Below are positions 1 to 6,058 of a stretch of 7,560 nt of DNA, one piece after another (positions within the stretch are counted from its first letter, which is position 1; each line of letters starts with the position of its first letter). Made by a program: the position numbers and the translations under genes. Origin of the DNA: an uncultured Planctomycetaceae bacterium (GTDB lineage: Bacteria; Planctomycetota; Planctomycetia; Pirellulales; Lacipirellulaceae); the NCBI GenBank assembly GCA_937860165.1, contig CALMBE010000060.1, forward strand, positions 1 to 7,560, read 5' to 3'. A model generated the notes under the pieces. The model had not been told where the DNA came from. It saw only the letters and a list, made by a program, of their open reading frames with translations, and ran no database searches.

Positions 1-57
1 GCCCTCTTGGGCTTGTCGTTGGTGGGCTTGGTCTGCGGCCGAGGTCGCCGGGGTTAA
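1..57 (+). CDS. C-terminal end of a PEP-CTERM sorting-domain protein (5' part outside window)
   Basis: Frame 1 is open from the first base and stops at TAA 55-57. The 18 residues read ALLGLSLVGLVCGRGRRG: a short hydrophobic helix followed by an Arg-rich end, which is how PEP-CTERM proteins finish. The two other PEP-CTERM tails in this window, at about 5907-5984 and 7490-7560, have the same pattern. The Pro-Glu-Pro motif itself would lie just upstream and is not visible. By family knowledge such proteins are exported by Sec and then processed by an exosortase. The rest of the protein cannot be described. The stop codon falls inside the first unit of the heptad repeat array that follows. Confidence 0.7.
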   Translation, partial: ALLGLSLVGLVCGRGRRG

Positions 58-165
58 GTAGTTAGGTATAAGTCGTAAGTGATAAGTCGTAAGTAGTTAG
101 TAGTAAGGTGTTAGTCATAAGTTTTCGGTACTTACTACTAACGCCTAACGCCTTACGACTATTAA
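54..165. repeat. Heptanucleotide tandem repeat array that switches strand at its centre
   Basis: Read in 7-bp steps, the stretch holds pentamers of the form RTWAG starting at 61, 68, 75, 82, 89, 96, 103, 110 and 117, with TTAAG at 54 as a tenth, diverged unit. After one turn heptad (TTCGGTA, 124-130) the reverse-complement pentamer CTWAC starts at 131, 138, 145 and 152 in the same register. Two 13-bp copies of ATAAGTCGTAAGT (68-80 and 82-94) are identical. Perfect pairing is possible between 96-107 and 131-142 (12 bp) and between 85-93 and 152-160 (9 bp), so the array could fold into a long imperfect hairpin. It resembles heptanucleotide short tandem repeats known from intergenic DNA of other bacteria such as cyanobacteria. 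Its function is unknown. Confidence 0.85.
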
Positions 166-181
166 GAGACCTTGATTTTTG

Positions 182-255
182 GGCAATCGCCGATTCGCTC
201 TCTCAGTACTCCCCGGTACTGGCGAGCGATCGGCGGTTGCCAACTTTTAGTTTTT
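182..255 (+). terminator. Long stem-loop followed by T tracts, possible Rho-independent terminator
   Basis: Bases 182-200 pair with 224-241 with one G-U pair (187 with 236) and one bulged T. An inner helix pairs 204-209 with 216-221 around a 6-base loop. The stem is GC-rich and is followed by TTTT (245-248) and TTTTT (251-255). The stop of the upstream PEP-CTERM gene is about 125 bases before the stem, so this may end that transcript. The T tracts do not follow the stem directly (AAC comes first), and the stem is longer than usual. A mobile palindromic (REP-like) element is therefore an alternative. Confidence 0.5.
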
Positions 256-257
256 GA

Positions 258-283
258 TGCCCGCTAAACACACGAAAGGGCGC
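258..283 (-). repeat. Left copy of a diverged inverted repeat (GCGC...GCGGGCA element, reverse strand)
   Basis: Read on the reverse strand this segment starts GCGCCCTTTCG and ends TTTAGCGGGCA. The segment at 374-400 on the + strand starts GCGCTTTT and ends TTTTCGCGGGCA, with the same flanks and nearly the same length (26 versus 27). The pair sits head to head about 90 bases apart. Pairing of the whole copies would be imperfect, since only the ends and a few central T-rich bases match. From memory, similar CGCG/TTT-rich strings recur between planctomycete genes, but no search was possible here. Confidence 0.4.
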
Positions 284-373
284 AAAAAAAGAGGATTGGA
301 ATTCAGAATACGGCCATGATTTCCACGCGGTCAGCGCTGAACTGTGCGACCGTTAGTTGTTTCTTATTATTTC

Positions 374-400
374 GCGCTTTTAAGCGTCTTTTCGCGGGCA
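374..400 (+). repeat. Right copy of the diverged inverted repeat, just upstream of the pseudopilin gene
   Basis: This is the partner of 258-283, sharing the terminal GCGC and GCGGGCA. It also contains a short perfect dyad, CGCTTTTAAGCG (375-386), whose half-sites lie too close to form an RNA hairpin but could be an operator-type site. It ends about 45 bases before the start codon at 445, so it lies within the likely 5' leader or promoter region. No convincing -35/-10 pair was found in 284-440. Confidence 0.35.
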
Positions 401-444
401 ATGGATTTTCGGGGCGGCTTACTTTTCAGAAGGATTGATCGGTT

Positions 445-1536
445 ATGAACACAACTTTTCGCAAACCCACCAAAGGTGCGTTTACCCTGGTCGAGCTGTT
501 GGTGGTGATCGCGATCATCGGGGTCCTGGTGGCCCTCTTGCTCCCAGCCGTGCAGGCAGCCCGCGAAGCCGCGCGGCGCATGAGCTGCTCGAATAACTTA
601 AAGAACATCGGGCTGGCAGCTTTAAACTATGAGGTTACTAAAGGATATTTACCCTATAGTGTTTCTCCATGGCCGGAGGATAGGACTATCGATTTCTCCA
701 CGCGATCCACTGTATGGGTTGGCCCCCCAGGTCAAGATGGCATCTTGGATCCTGCGAAGGGTGGACCAGGTTACACCGGCAAAGGTTGGACTGTGGAAAT
801 ACTTCCGCAGATCGAACAGCAAGCAATGTATGCGGGGATTACTTCGGGCTTAAAAAATGCTCCTCGCGGGAAAGATAAGCACACCGCTCGTGCGAATCGT
901 GGAGCAGGTATGGGAATCGAAGAGATTCGTTCTTTTATGGAGCAACAACTGCCGATATTCACCTGTCCATCAGATGCCAGTGCCCTGCCGTCAGTCGATC
1001 AATGGTACTGGGATAACAATTTGGCTAATCCGGTCGCCACGACGAGCTACAAAGGAGTTGCCGGTGACTTTGTCATCGACCAAGCTTCATCGAACCCGTT
1101 TAGTCCTGTTTCGGAATTCACGGGCTTTGGTTCAATCCCTGATTTACACCATGTCACAAATGCGAATGGCTTGATTTTTCGCGCTTCTTATTACGACAAA
1201 GTCAAGCTCAAGACCGCCACCGACGGATTGAGTGGGACCTTTATGATCGGCGAAGGCGTTGTTGAACAAGATTACCATAGCATGGCCTATTTTGCGGATG
1301 GCACTTGGGGAACCTGTGGAGTTCCCCTGAACTTCTTCCTGATTGGCGTAGACAAGACGGAGATTAAGTCGAATCGATGGAATGATGTGCGTGGCTTCAA
1401 GAGTCTCCATCCTGGCGGAGCACAATTTGCGATGGGAGACGCTTCCGTTCGATTTGTGAGCGAAAGCATTGATAGCGCGACTTATCGTGCACTCGCCACG
1501 CGGGATGGTGGCGAAGTTGCGGCTGATTCCAACTAA
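445..1536 (+). CDS. DUF1559 family pseudopilin-like protein with prepilin N-terminus
   Basis: The product is a 363-residue member of the DUF1559 (H-X9-DG) family, which is greatly expanded in planctomycetes. The N-terminus has the type IV prepilin / type II secretion pseudopilin signature: a short basic leader, then AFTLVEL with Glu17, a hydrophobic helix over about residues 13-36, and the family-typical segment PAVQAAREAARR. Conserved family marks follow: CSNNLK near residue 48 and CPSD at 174-177. The C-terminal H-X9-D block has His322 and Asp332, but Ala333 replaces the usual Gly. The leader ends Gly11-Ala12-Phe13, so Glu17 is at the canonical +5 position only if cleavage follows Ala12. 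The start is supported by AGAAGGA 10 bases upstream. By family inference it is membrane-anchored and exposed outside the cytoplasm, perhaps part of a pseudopilus. The exact role of DUF1559 proteins is not settled. It is followed after 21 bases by a lipoprotein gene, a frequent pairing in planctomycetes. Confidence 0.93.
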   Translation: MNTTFRKPTKGAFTLVELLVVIAIIGVLVALLLPAVQAAREAARRMSCSNNLKNIGLAALNYEVTKGYLPYSVSPWPEDRTIDFSTRSTVWVGPPGQDGILDPAKGGPGYTGKGWTVEILPQIEQQAMYAGITSGLKNAPRGKDKHTARANRGAGMGIEEIRSFMEQQLPIFTCPSDASALPSVDQWYWDNNLANPVATTSYKGVAGDFVIDQASSNPFSPVSEFTGFGSIPDLHHVTNANGLIFRASYYDKVKLKTATDGLSGTFMIGEGVVEQDYHSMAYFADGTWGTCGVPLNFFLIGVDKTEIKSNRWNDVRGFKSLHPGGAQFAMGDASVRFVSESIDSATYRALATRDGGEVAADSN

Positions 1537-1540
1537 CCCA

Positions 1541-1548
1541 GAGAGAGA
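1541..1548 (+). promoter_or_regulatory. Ribosome binding site that decides the start of the first lipoprotein gene
   Basis: The purine run GAGAGAGA ends 9 bases before ATG 1558, which is good spacing. An in-frame TTG at 1549 touches the run directly and so could not use it. ATG 1558 is therefore preferred. Confidence 0.6.
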
Positions 1549-1557
1549 TTGCCAGGA

Positions 1558-2193
1558 ATGAATATCTGCTTCAAACATTTGACAGGCGTAGCAACAATAT
1601 TGTCGCTGCTTTCAGCAACTCCAGGGTGCAGCGAAGACCCAAATAGTGCCGACGCAATTGTCCAAGGGACCGTGACAGTCGAAGGCGTTTTGGCACCGCG
1701 GGGACAAGTGACGTTTTACCCAGCTAATGACGGACCTATCTCTACTGGACCGATACATTCCGATGGAAGCTTCTCGCTAAGAATTGGTCAAGGCAACATG
1801 GCAATGCCCGATGAGAGCAAAATATTTTCTGGAGAGTACACTGCGACCGTCATTATTAATGCACCTGCGGACAAAAGCTCTGTAGTAGCTGAAGGAGGTC
1901 CTCCCTTGGCAGGTCCGAGGCTATCGGCGATTAAATATGTGAAACGCGATACCACGGACCTCAAGTTTTCGATCAAGCCCGGCAGAAATGTTCTTCCCAT
2001 CGACTTGGAAGGCTCTCAAAACGACCCTCCACCGGAAGCGCCCGACATTGTTGATGGTCCCGCCGATTCGCAAGACGAGGCGAAAGATAATCCTACTGAT
2101 GAAAAAAACCAGTCTGGCGCGATTGATGAAACACCTGTTGGAGCCGCGGAAGAATCGGTCAGAAAACCAGAGACGGAGGCAGCCGAGAAATGA
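1558..2193 (+). CDS. Lipoprotein with carboxypeptidase-regulatory-like beta domain and acidic tail
   Basis: The product is 211 residues from ATG 1558. A signal sequence with a hydrophobic core (about residues 8-22) ends in TPGC, with Cys24 as the likely lipidation site. This is a looser lipobox than the LSGC of the next gene. Residues about 33-150 form a compact beta domain with the pattern G-x-V-T-V...G-x-V-T-F-Y-P...DGSFSL...SGEYTATV, then a GGPP element and a closing PGRNVLPIDL strand. This matches the small transthyretin/carboxypeptidase-regulatory-like lipoproteins common beside DUF1559 genes in planctomycetes; their function is unknown. Residues 155-211 form a 57-residue tail rich in Asp/Glu (17 acidic, 5 basic), Pro and Ala, predicted disordered, which the neighbouring paralogue lacks. 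The gene ends in an ATGA overlap with that paralogue, which suggests translational coupling. Confidence 0.85.
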   Translation: MNICFKHLTGVATILSLLSATPGCSEDPNSADAIVQGTVTVEGVLAPRGQVTFYPANDGPISTGPIHSDGSFSLRIGQGNMAMPDESKIFSGEYTATVIINAPADKSSVVAEGGPPLAGPRLSAIKYVKRDTTDLKFSIKPGRNVLPIDLEGSQNDPPPEAPDIVDGPADSQDEAKDNPTDEKNQSGAIDETPVGAAEESVRKPETEAAEK

Positions 2194-2657
2194 AAACATT
2201 CTCGTGGAGGGTGATTTTTCACGCCTGCCTGTTATTGCTTTTGTTCGAGCTTAGCGGGTGTGGCGGCGTCTACGACTCCTTTGTCGTCGGCGTGGTCACG
2301 CTCGATCGTACGCCGATTTCTCGAGGAACCGTAACTTTTAGGCCGTCGGGCGAAGGTCCATCGGCTTATGGCCAAATTGGTCAAGATGGTGCCTACGAAT
2401 TACGTACTGGTCGTGAAGAAGGTATTCCATCAGGAAACTATATTGTGACTGTTGTGGCCTACGAACCCCCGGCCGTGCGACAAACAGCAGCGGGAGGACC
2501 ACCCCCCCCGGGGCCACCGATTACACCTGCTTGGTATCGATCTCCGAATTCCTCGGGTTTGGAGTTCACGGTTGCGGGCGGCTCCAACGAAATCAATCTT
2601 GAATTAACTTCCCAGCCCCCCGCGGGGTGGCAAGACCCAGCGCAGCGCGGCCGTTGA
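2190..2657 (+). CDS. Second small lipoprotein, paralogue of the preceding one
   Basis: The product is 155 residues. The start ATG 2190 overlaps the previous stop (ATGA), and GGAGG (2175-2179) lies 10 bases upstream inside the previous gene. The signal peptide has a basic start, a leucine-rich core (residues 12-21) and a clean lipobox LSGC with Cys24. The rest follows the same plan as its neighbour: G-V-V-T-L...GTVTFRP...QDGAYEL...SGNYIVTV, then a proline-rich GGPPPPGPP segment, TPAWY, and a closing strand GGSNEINLEL. It is likely a tandem duplication product with a similar, unknown, periplasmic or surface role. The proline segment is encoded across eight consecutive C (2502-2509) followed by four G, a possible slippage site. 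The stop TGA 2655-2657 abuts the open frame of the amylase gene. Confidence 0.87.
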   Translation: MKTFSWRVIFHACLLLLLFELSGCGGVYDSFVVGVVTLDRTPISRGTVTFRPSGEGPSAYGQIGQDGAYELRTGREEGIPSGNYIVTVVAYEPPAVRQTAAGGPPPPGPPITPAWYRSPNSSGLEFTVAGGSNEINLELTSQPPAGWQDPAQRGR

Positions 2658-2714
2658 TTGCGAGCTGAATTTGGTTGGCTGGCGTGTGGAACATTGAATA
2701 GAGAAAAGCGCACC

Positions 2715-5700
2715 TTGATAAACTCCTCACAAATTTTGCGGCGTGTTTGGCTGCGATGCGCGATGAGCCTCGCCCTCAGCGCGGACTGCTGTCTGATTGC
2801 TTCGGCCCAGGATGTTTCCGCGCCCGCGACGCTGCAAATGTTCGAAGCCAAGTGGAAAACCATCGAAGATCGTCAGGTCGATCTGTTCTACACCGGTTAC
2901 GGGGCGATGTGGTTGCCCCCCCCTCAGCGGGCCGACACCGGGGGCTTTTCGGTTGGGTACGATTTGTTCGACCGATTTGATTTGGGCAAGCCCCAAAGTG
3001 AAACACTATACGGCACGGAACGAGGCCTAAAATCCTTGGTGAAGTCGGCACATCGCGCGACCGTGAGCGTATACACCGATATGCTCTGGAATCACAACGG
3101 GTTCGGTGATTCACTCGATGCACCTTTAGTGGCATTGGGAGGCTATCCAGGTTTTGCGATGACCGTGGCTGGGGATGCGTTCGGCGATTTTCATGATCCG
3201 TCGATCAACTTCGACAATTTTCCGCTAACGGGCCAATTGGCGGGCTTGGTCGATATTGCCCAGGAAAAGAATCACCAGTTCATTCGGCACCCGGTCGCAG
3301 CGGGCAATCCGAACAACATCCCCGCGGGTACAACCTACAACAAACCCGACCCGAACAACGCCCGTTTTTACACCGATCAAAACCTGGGTGGCACGAGTGT
3401 GTTCGACCCAGCGCTCAATCAAAATGTGACGCTGTACAACTTCAACACCACCACCCCCTTGGACGGTGATCCCGTGCAGGAGAACGCAACGGGGTTGCTG
3501 ATGCGGAACGCGCGGTGGATGGTGCAGGAAATCGGGGTCGATGGATTTCGGACCGACGCTGTGAAGCACATGCCGACGTGGGTGCTTAATTATCTGGACC
3601 AAGCCGTGTTTCGCGCGAACCCGCGACTCAATCACGATGGCACGATTAAACCGGTCTATTCGTTCGGGGAAATCCTGGATGGCGACAAGGGCTTTGTGCA
3701 AACTTTTATTCGACATGACTTGCCGAATCCCTTGGCTATCGCGCAAAACAACACGACGGTCGGAGGGAATCGCGATGCCCTCGATTTTCCCCTCTTTTTC
3801 GCCTTGCGGAGCAACCTCACCGGCAACGGTTTTGAGAATAACTGGCACGACATTCGGGGTGCAAGCCAAGATTTTCAGGACGATGGACTCCAAAACGGGA
3901 GCCAAGGCGTTTCGTTTGTCGACAGCCACGACAGTCTCGCCGGTGGCTTTCCCTTCTTGAAAAATGTCGCCTATGCGTACACCTTGATGCGTCCCGGCAA
4001 TGCGAATGTCTATCTGAATGCCAAAGAATTTGGCGAGGGCCGCGATTTTCCGAACGACGGCAAAGAGGATGCCCTCGGTGGTCTGTACGGCGAGACGATC
4101 ACCAAGCTCGTCGAAATCCGCAACTCGCACGGTCGGGGAAATTTCCACGAACGCTGGTTGGACGACGCTTTTAACCCCAACGGCTTTTCTAATATCTACA
4201 TTTACGAGCGCGCGAATTCAGCGCTCGTTGGGTTAAATAGCCGCAACGACACTGTTGTCGAGACCCGCAACGGAGTGCAAACCGCCTTTGCCCCCGGAAC
4301 GATTCTCGTCGAACTCACCGGGAACGCCGCCGATGTGTTCGTCGATCCGGGCAATGTGATTCCCGAGACGGTTAAGGTAAATGGTTCGGGGCAAGTGAAT
4401 GTCAGCATTCCCAGCAACGGTACGCACGGTCGCGGGTATGTCATCTATGGTTTAGCAACTCCTCAGGGAAGTCTCAATTTGACGAACGTGGCGTCGACAC
4501 TCGCCGGCGCGACCCCCACTGCCGCCACCAACGGCACGGCCCGGTTGGGCGATGTCGACGTGATCCGCGCGAATGCGTTTCAAGTACAACTCGGCACGAC
4601 ACCGGTGAGCTTGCTCGATCCCTCCACCAGCATGATGGTGCGTGATTTCGCTGCCGACGGAGATACGGCAGTCCTCCGCATCGATGAGGGATTCGACCTC
4701 AACAACGTAGCGGGGATCGACAATCCCACGCCTGGGAGCGTGTCCTATGGATTTGAAGAATTCACCGATACGCGAGTCCCGGGCTTTACGAACAACGGTG
4801 TTGGCACCTACGCACAAACCATCGACACCACGGAACTTGCCGAGGGGCGGCATTTTGTCACCGTGCGGGCCTTCCGGCATCGTAATTCGGGAACAGGAGG
4901 AGATGGCGGCCCAGCGGTGTTTACCGATTTCAAGCGGGCGATTTACGTCGACCGCTTCGCCCCAGAGTCCACGGTGGTGAGTTTCGATCCCTATGCCTCG
5001 AGTCCTAACACATTACAGAACCGCGATTTGATCGTGAAATCGACCGATGCCACAGCCACGAACATGCACCTGTTTATCGACTTGCCCACTGGCTTCAGCG
5101 ATGCACAAGTCTTGCAACTGGCGCTCAACGGGCAGAATAGCGCCGGACGCTATGACGTGGATGCGTTTGTCTATGGATTCAACAGCGTCGTGACGGGGAA
5201 TCACGTAGCGACTGTTGTCACCTTCGAGCCCACTTACGATGGCACACACGGTTACAGTGTGCGGCGGTTCCCCGGGATGTACACCGCAACCGGCCTGGGA
5301 CTGGGTTTTGGCGATCTCAATTCCAATGGTGTCTACCAAGTAGGCGACATCCAGGGGCTGGGAGGCTCGTTCGAGCAGATTCTCTATAGCCAGAATAATC
5401 AGTTCCGTGCCGCAGCGGACTTGGATGGCAATGGTCGCGTGGACAATCACGATTTGTTCGCCTTGGGCCCGCATCTGCAAGCCAATGGAGCCAGCGCCAG
5501 CGTATTAACGGCATATCAAGGTGTGCTCACCCGGCGGTGGGACATCAATGAAAATGGGGCGACGAACCTGGCCGATGTCGCCGCATTGTACGCAGCCTTT
5601 GGCGGAAGTGCTTGGCGGTCCGATTTGAATGTCGACGGCATTGTGAACGCAAGTGACGTGCAGACGCTAATCACGAATTTTGTGGGAACGGTCAACGGCG

Positions 5701-5987
5701 ATTTTGATTTGGATGGCGATGTCGATGGCCGTGATTTTGTAACTTGGCAACGTAACTCGAGCCTGTTGTCTGGCGCGCGTTACGATCAAGGGGACGCCGA
5801 CCTCAACGGTGTGATTGACGGGGCAGATTTGGCGATTTGGCATGGGGCTTTCGGGGGCGCGAATCTTGCGGGGCAAACAGCGTTGGTAGCCACCGCAGTT
5901 ATCGCGGTTCCCGAGCCGGGAAGTCTGTGCGGCTTCCTGTTAGGAGTGTGCGGACTTGTGCCGCGGCGTGTGAGGATTTTCAGGTAG
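2715..5987 (+). CDS. Secreted GH13 alpha-amylase with six dockerin-type EF-hand loops and PEP-CTERM tail
   Basis: The product is about 1090 residues from TTG 2715 and probably hydrolyses alpha-1,4-glucans outside the cytoplasm. The start is uncertain: the frame opens at TTG 2658, directly after the previous stop, and TTG 2694 or ATG 2763 are possible. TTG 2715 gives a good signal peptide (RR in the n-region, core SLALSADCCLIASA). Numbering from 2715, the GH13 motifs are in order: MWLPPP and GYDLFD near residue 70-90; region I DMLWNH (122-127); GLVDIA (region V-like); region II GFRTDAVKH with nucleophile Asp281; region III FGEI with acid/base Glu319; region IV FVDSHD with His405 and Asp406. 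The catalytic triad is complete. A beta domain C follows, then about 280 residues (586-865) of unassigned, probably Ig-like beta modules. Next are six EF-hand loops (867-1040), then VPEPGSL (1065-1071), a hydrophobic helix and PRRVRIFR. An 8-C run (2916-2923) encodes the LPPPQ segment near the start of the catalytic domain. It follows the lipoprotein genes and may share their transcript. Confidence 0.9.
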   Translation: MINSSQILRRVWLRCAMSLALSADCCLIASAQDVSAPATLQMFEAKWKTIEDRQVDLFYTGYGAMWLPPPQRADTGGFSVGYDLFDRFDLGKPQSETLYGTERGLKSLVKSAHRATVSVYTDMLWNHNGFGDSLDAPLVALGGYPGFAMTVAGDAFGDFHDPSINFDNFPLTGQLAGLVDIAQEKNHQFIRHPVAAGNPNNIPAGTTYNKPDPNNARFYTDQNLGGTSVFDPALNQNVTLYNFNTTTPLDGDPVQENATGLLMRNARWMVQEIGVDGFRTDAVKHMPTWVLNYLDQAVFRANPRLNHDGTIKPVYSFGEILDGDKGFVQTFIRHDLPNPLAIAQNNTTVGGNRDALDFPLFFALRSNLTGNGFENNWHDIRGASQDFQDDGLQNGSQGVSFVDSHDSLAGGFPFLKNVAYAYTLMRPGNANVYLNAKEFGEGRDFPNDGKEDALGGLYGETITKLVEIRNSHGRGNFHERWLDDAFNPNGFSNIYIYERANSALVGLNSRNDTVVETRNGVQTAFAPGTILVELTGNAADVFVDPGNVIPETVKVNGSGQVNVSIPSNGTHGRGYVIYGLATPQGSLNLTNVASTLAGATPTAATNGTARLGDVDVIRANAFQVQLGTTPVSLLDPSTSMMVRDFAADGDTAVLRIDEGFDLNNVAGIDNPTPGSVSYGFEEFTDTRVPGFTNNGVGTYAQTIDTTELAEGRHFVTVRAFRHRNSGTGGDGGPAVFTDFKRAIYVDRFAPESTVVSFDPYASSPNTLQNRDLIVKSTDATATNMHLFIDLPTGFSDAQVLQLALNGQNSAGRYDVDAFVYGFNSVVTGNHVATVVTFEPTYDGTHGYSVRRFPGMYTATGLGLGFGDLNSNGVYQVGDIQGLGGSFEQILYSQNNQFRAAADLDGNGRVDNHDLFALGPHLQANGASASVLTAYQGVLTRRWDINENGATNLADVAALYAAFGGSAWRSDLNVDGIVNASDVQTLITNFVGTVNGDFDLDGDVDGRDFVTWQRNSSLLSGARYDQGDADLNGVIDGADLAIWHGAFGGANLAGQTALVATAVIAVPEPGSLCGFLLGVCGLVPRRVRIFR
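5310..5863 (+). other. Array of six dockerin-type EF-hand calcium-binding loops within the amylase
   Basis: Six 12-residue loops begin with Asp at 5313, 5418, 5541, 5622, 5700 and 5793: DLNSNGVYQVGD, DLDGNGRVDNHD, DINENGATNLAD, DLNVDGIVNASD, DFDLDGDVDGRD and DADLNGVIDGAD. All keep Asp at positions 1 and 12 and Gly at 6. Loop 1 is weakest, with Gln at position 9. Known dockerins have two such loops, so the array equals about three dockerin-like pairs. No cohesin is visible in the window. In planctomycetes such repeats are often simply calcium-binding spacers, so binding to a scaffold should not be assumed. Confidence 0.85.
5907..5984 (+). other. PEP-CTERM sorting signal of the amylase
   Basis: VPEP is at 5907-5918, followed by a short hydrophobic stretch with two Cys (CGFLLGVC), then GLV and the basic end PRRVRIFR before TAG 5985-5987. 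This three-part layout is the family signature for exosortase-dependent sorting. The basic end is longer and less compact than the RRR type of the next gene. Confidence 0.85.
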
Positions 5988-6010
5988 CGATAGGTTTCTA
6001 TTACAACAGG

Positions 6011-6032
6011 GGCCATTGGTCAGCCAATCGCC
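6011..6032 (+). promoter_or_regulatory. Small hairpin in the gap between amylase and the last gene
   Basis: ATTGG (6015-6019) pairs with CCAAT (6024-6028) around TCAG, and GGC (6011-6013) pairs with GCC (6030-6032) across one C-C mismatch. No T tract follows, so it is not a standard terminator. It may be an RNA processing or stability element, or chance. The 71-base gap (5988-6058) otherwise holds only the ribosome site GAGGGAGA (6045-6052) of the next gene. Confidence 0.3.
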
Positions 6033-6058
6033 TCAGCATCCGTAGAGGGAGATTTACA

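Larger units (their letters stand above)
58..444. other. Intergenic region of 387 bases with structure but no convincing gene
   Basis: Between the upstream stop codon and ATG 445 there is no open frame with start, ribosome site and protein-like content. It contains the heptad array, the stem-loop with T tracts, and the inverted element pair described separately. It also has a perfect 10-bp palindrome, TCAGCGCTGA, at 331-340. The promoter for the downstream genes probably lies between 256 and 430, but no box is clear enough to mark. The purine-rich AGAAGGA (428-434) is the ribosome binding site for the gene at 445, 10 bases before its ATG. Confidence 0.6.

Noticed and set aside
54..165. CRISPR array
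   Set aside because: Units are 7 bp without unique spacers, and there are no cas genes nearby.
331..340. Palindrome TCAGCGCTGA as an operator
   Set aside because: A single 10-bp palindrome with no second site or known regulator is not enough support.
1549..1560. TTG 1549 as start of the first lipoprotein
   Set aside because: It directly touches the GAGAGAGA ribosome site; ATG 1558 has proper spacing and gives a normal signal peptide.
1144..1578. Reverse-strand frame of 144 codons
   Set aside because: It is antisense to the conserved C-terminal half of the DUF1559 gene and the start of the lipoprotein gene; shadow frame.
2658..2714. TTG 2658 as start of the amylase
   Set aside because: It has no ribosome site, follows the previous stop without a gap, and adds residues that would lengthen the n-region of the signal peptide abnormally. 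It cannot be fully excluded.
3225..4148. Long reverse-strand open frame of 307 codons
   Set aside because: It lies fully opposite the GH13 catalytic domain, whose motifs are complete on the + strand. Its translation has no recognisable domain and is explained by codon bias of the sense gene.
4452..5480. Reverse-strand frames of 142 and 155 codons
   Set aside because: They are antisense to the amylase accessory and EF-hand regions, with no start signal and no protein-like features.
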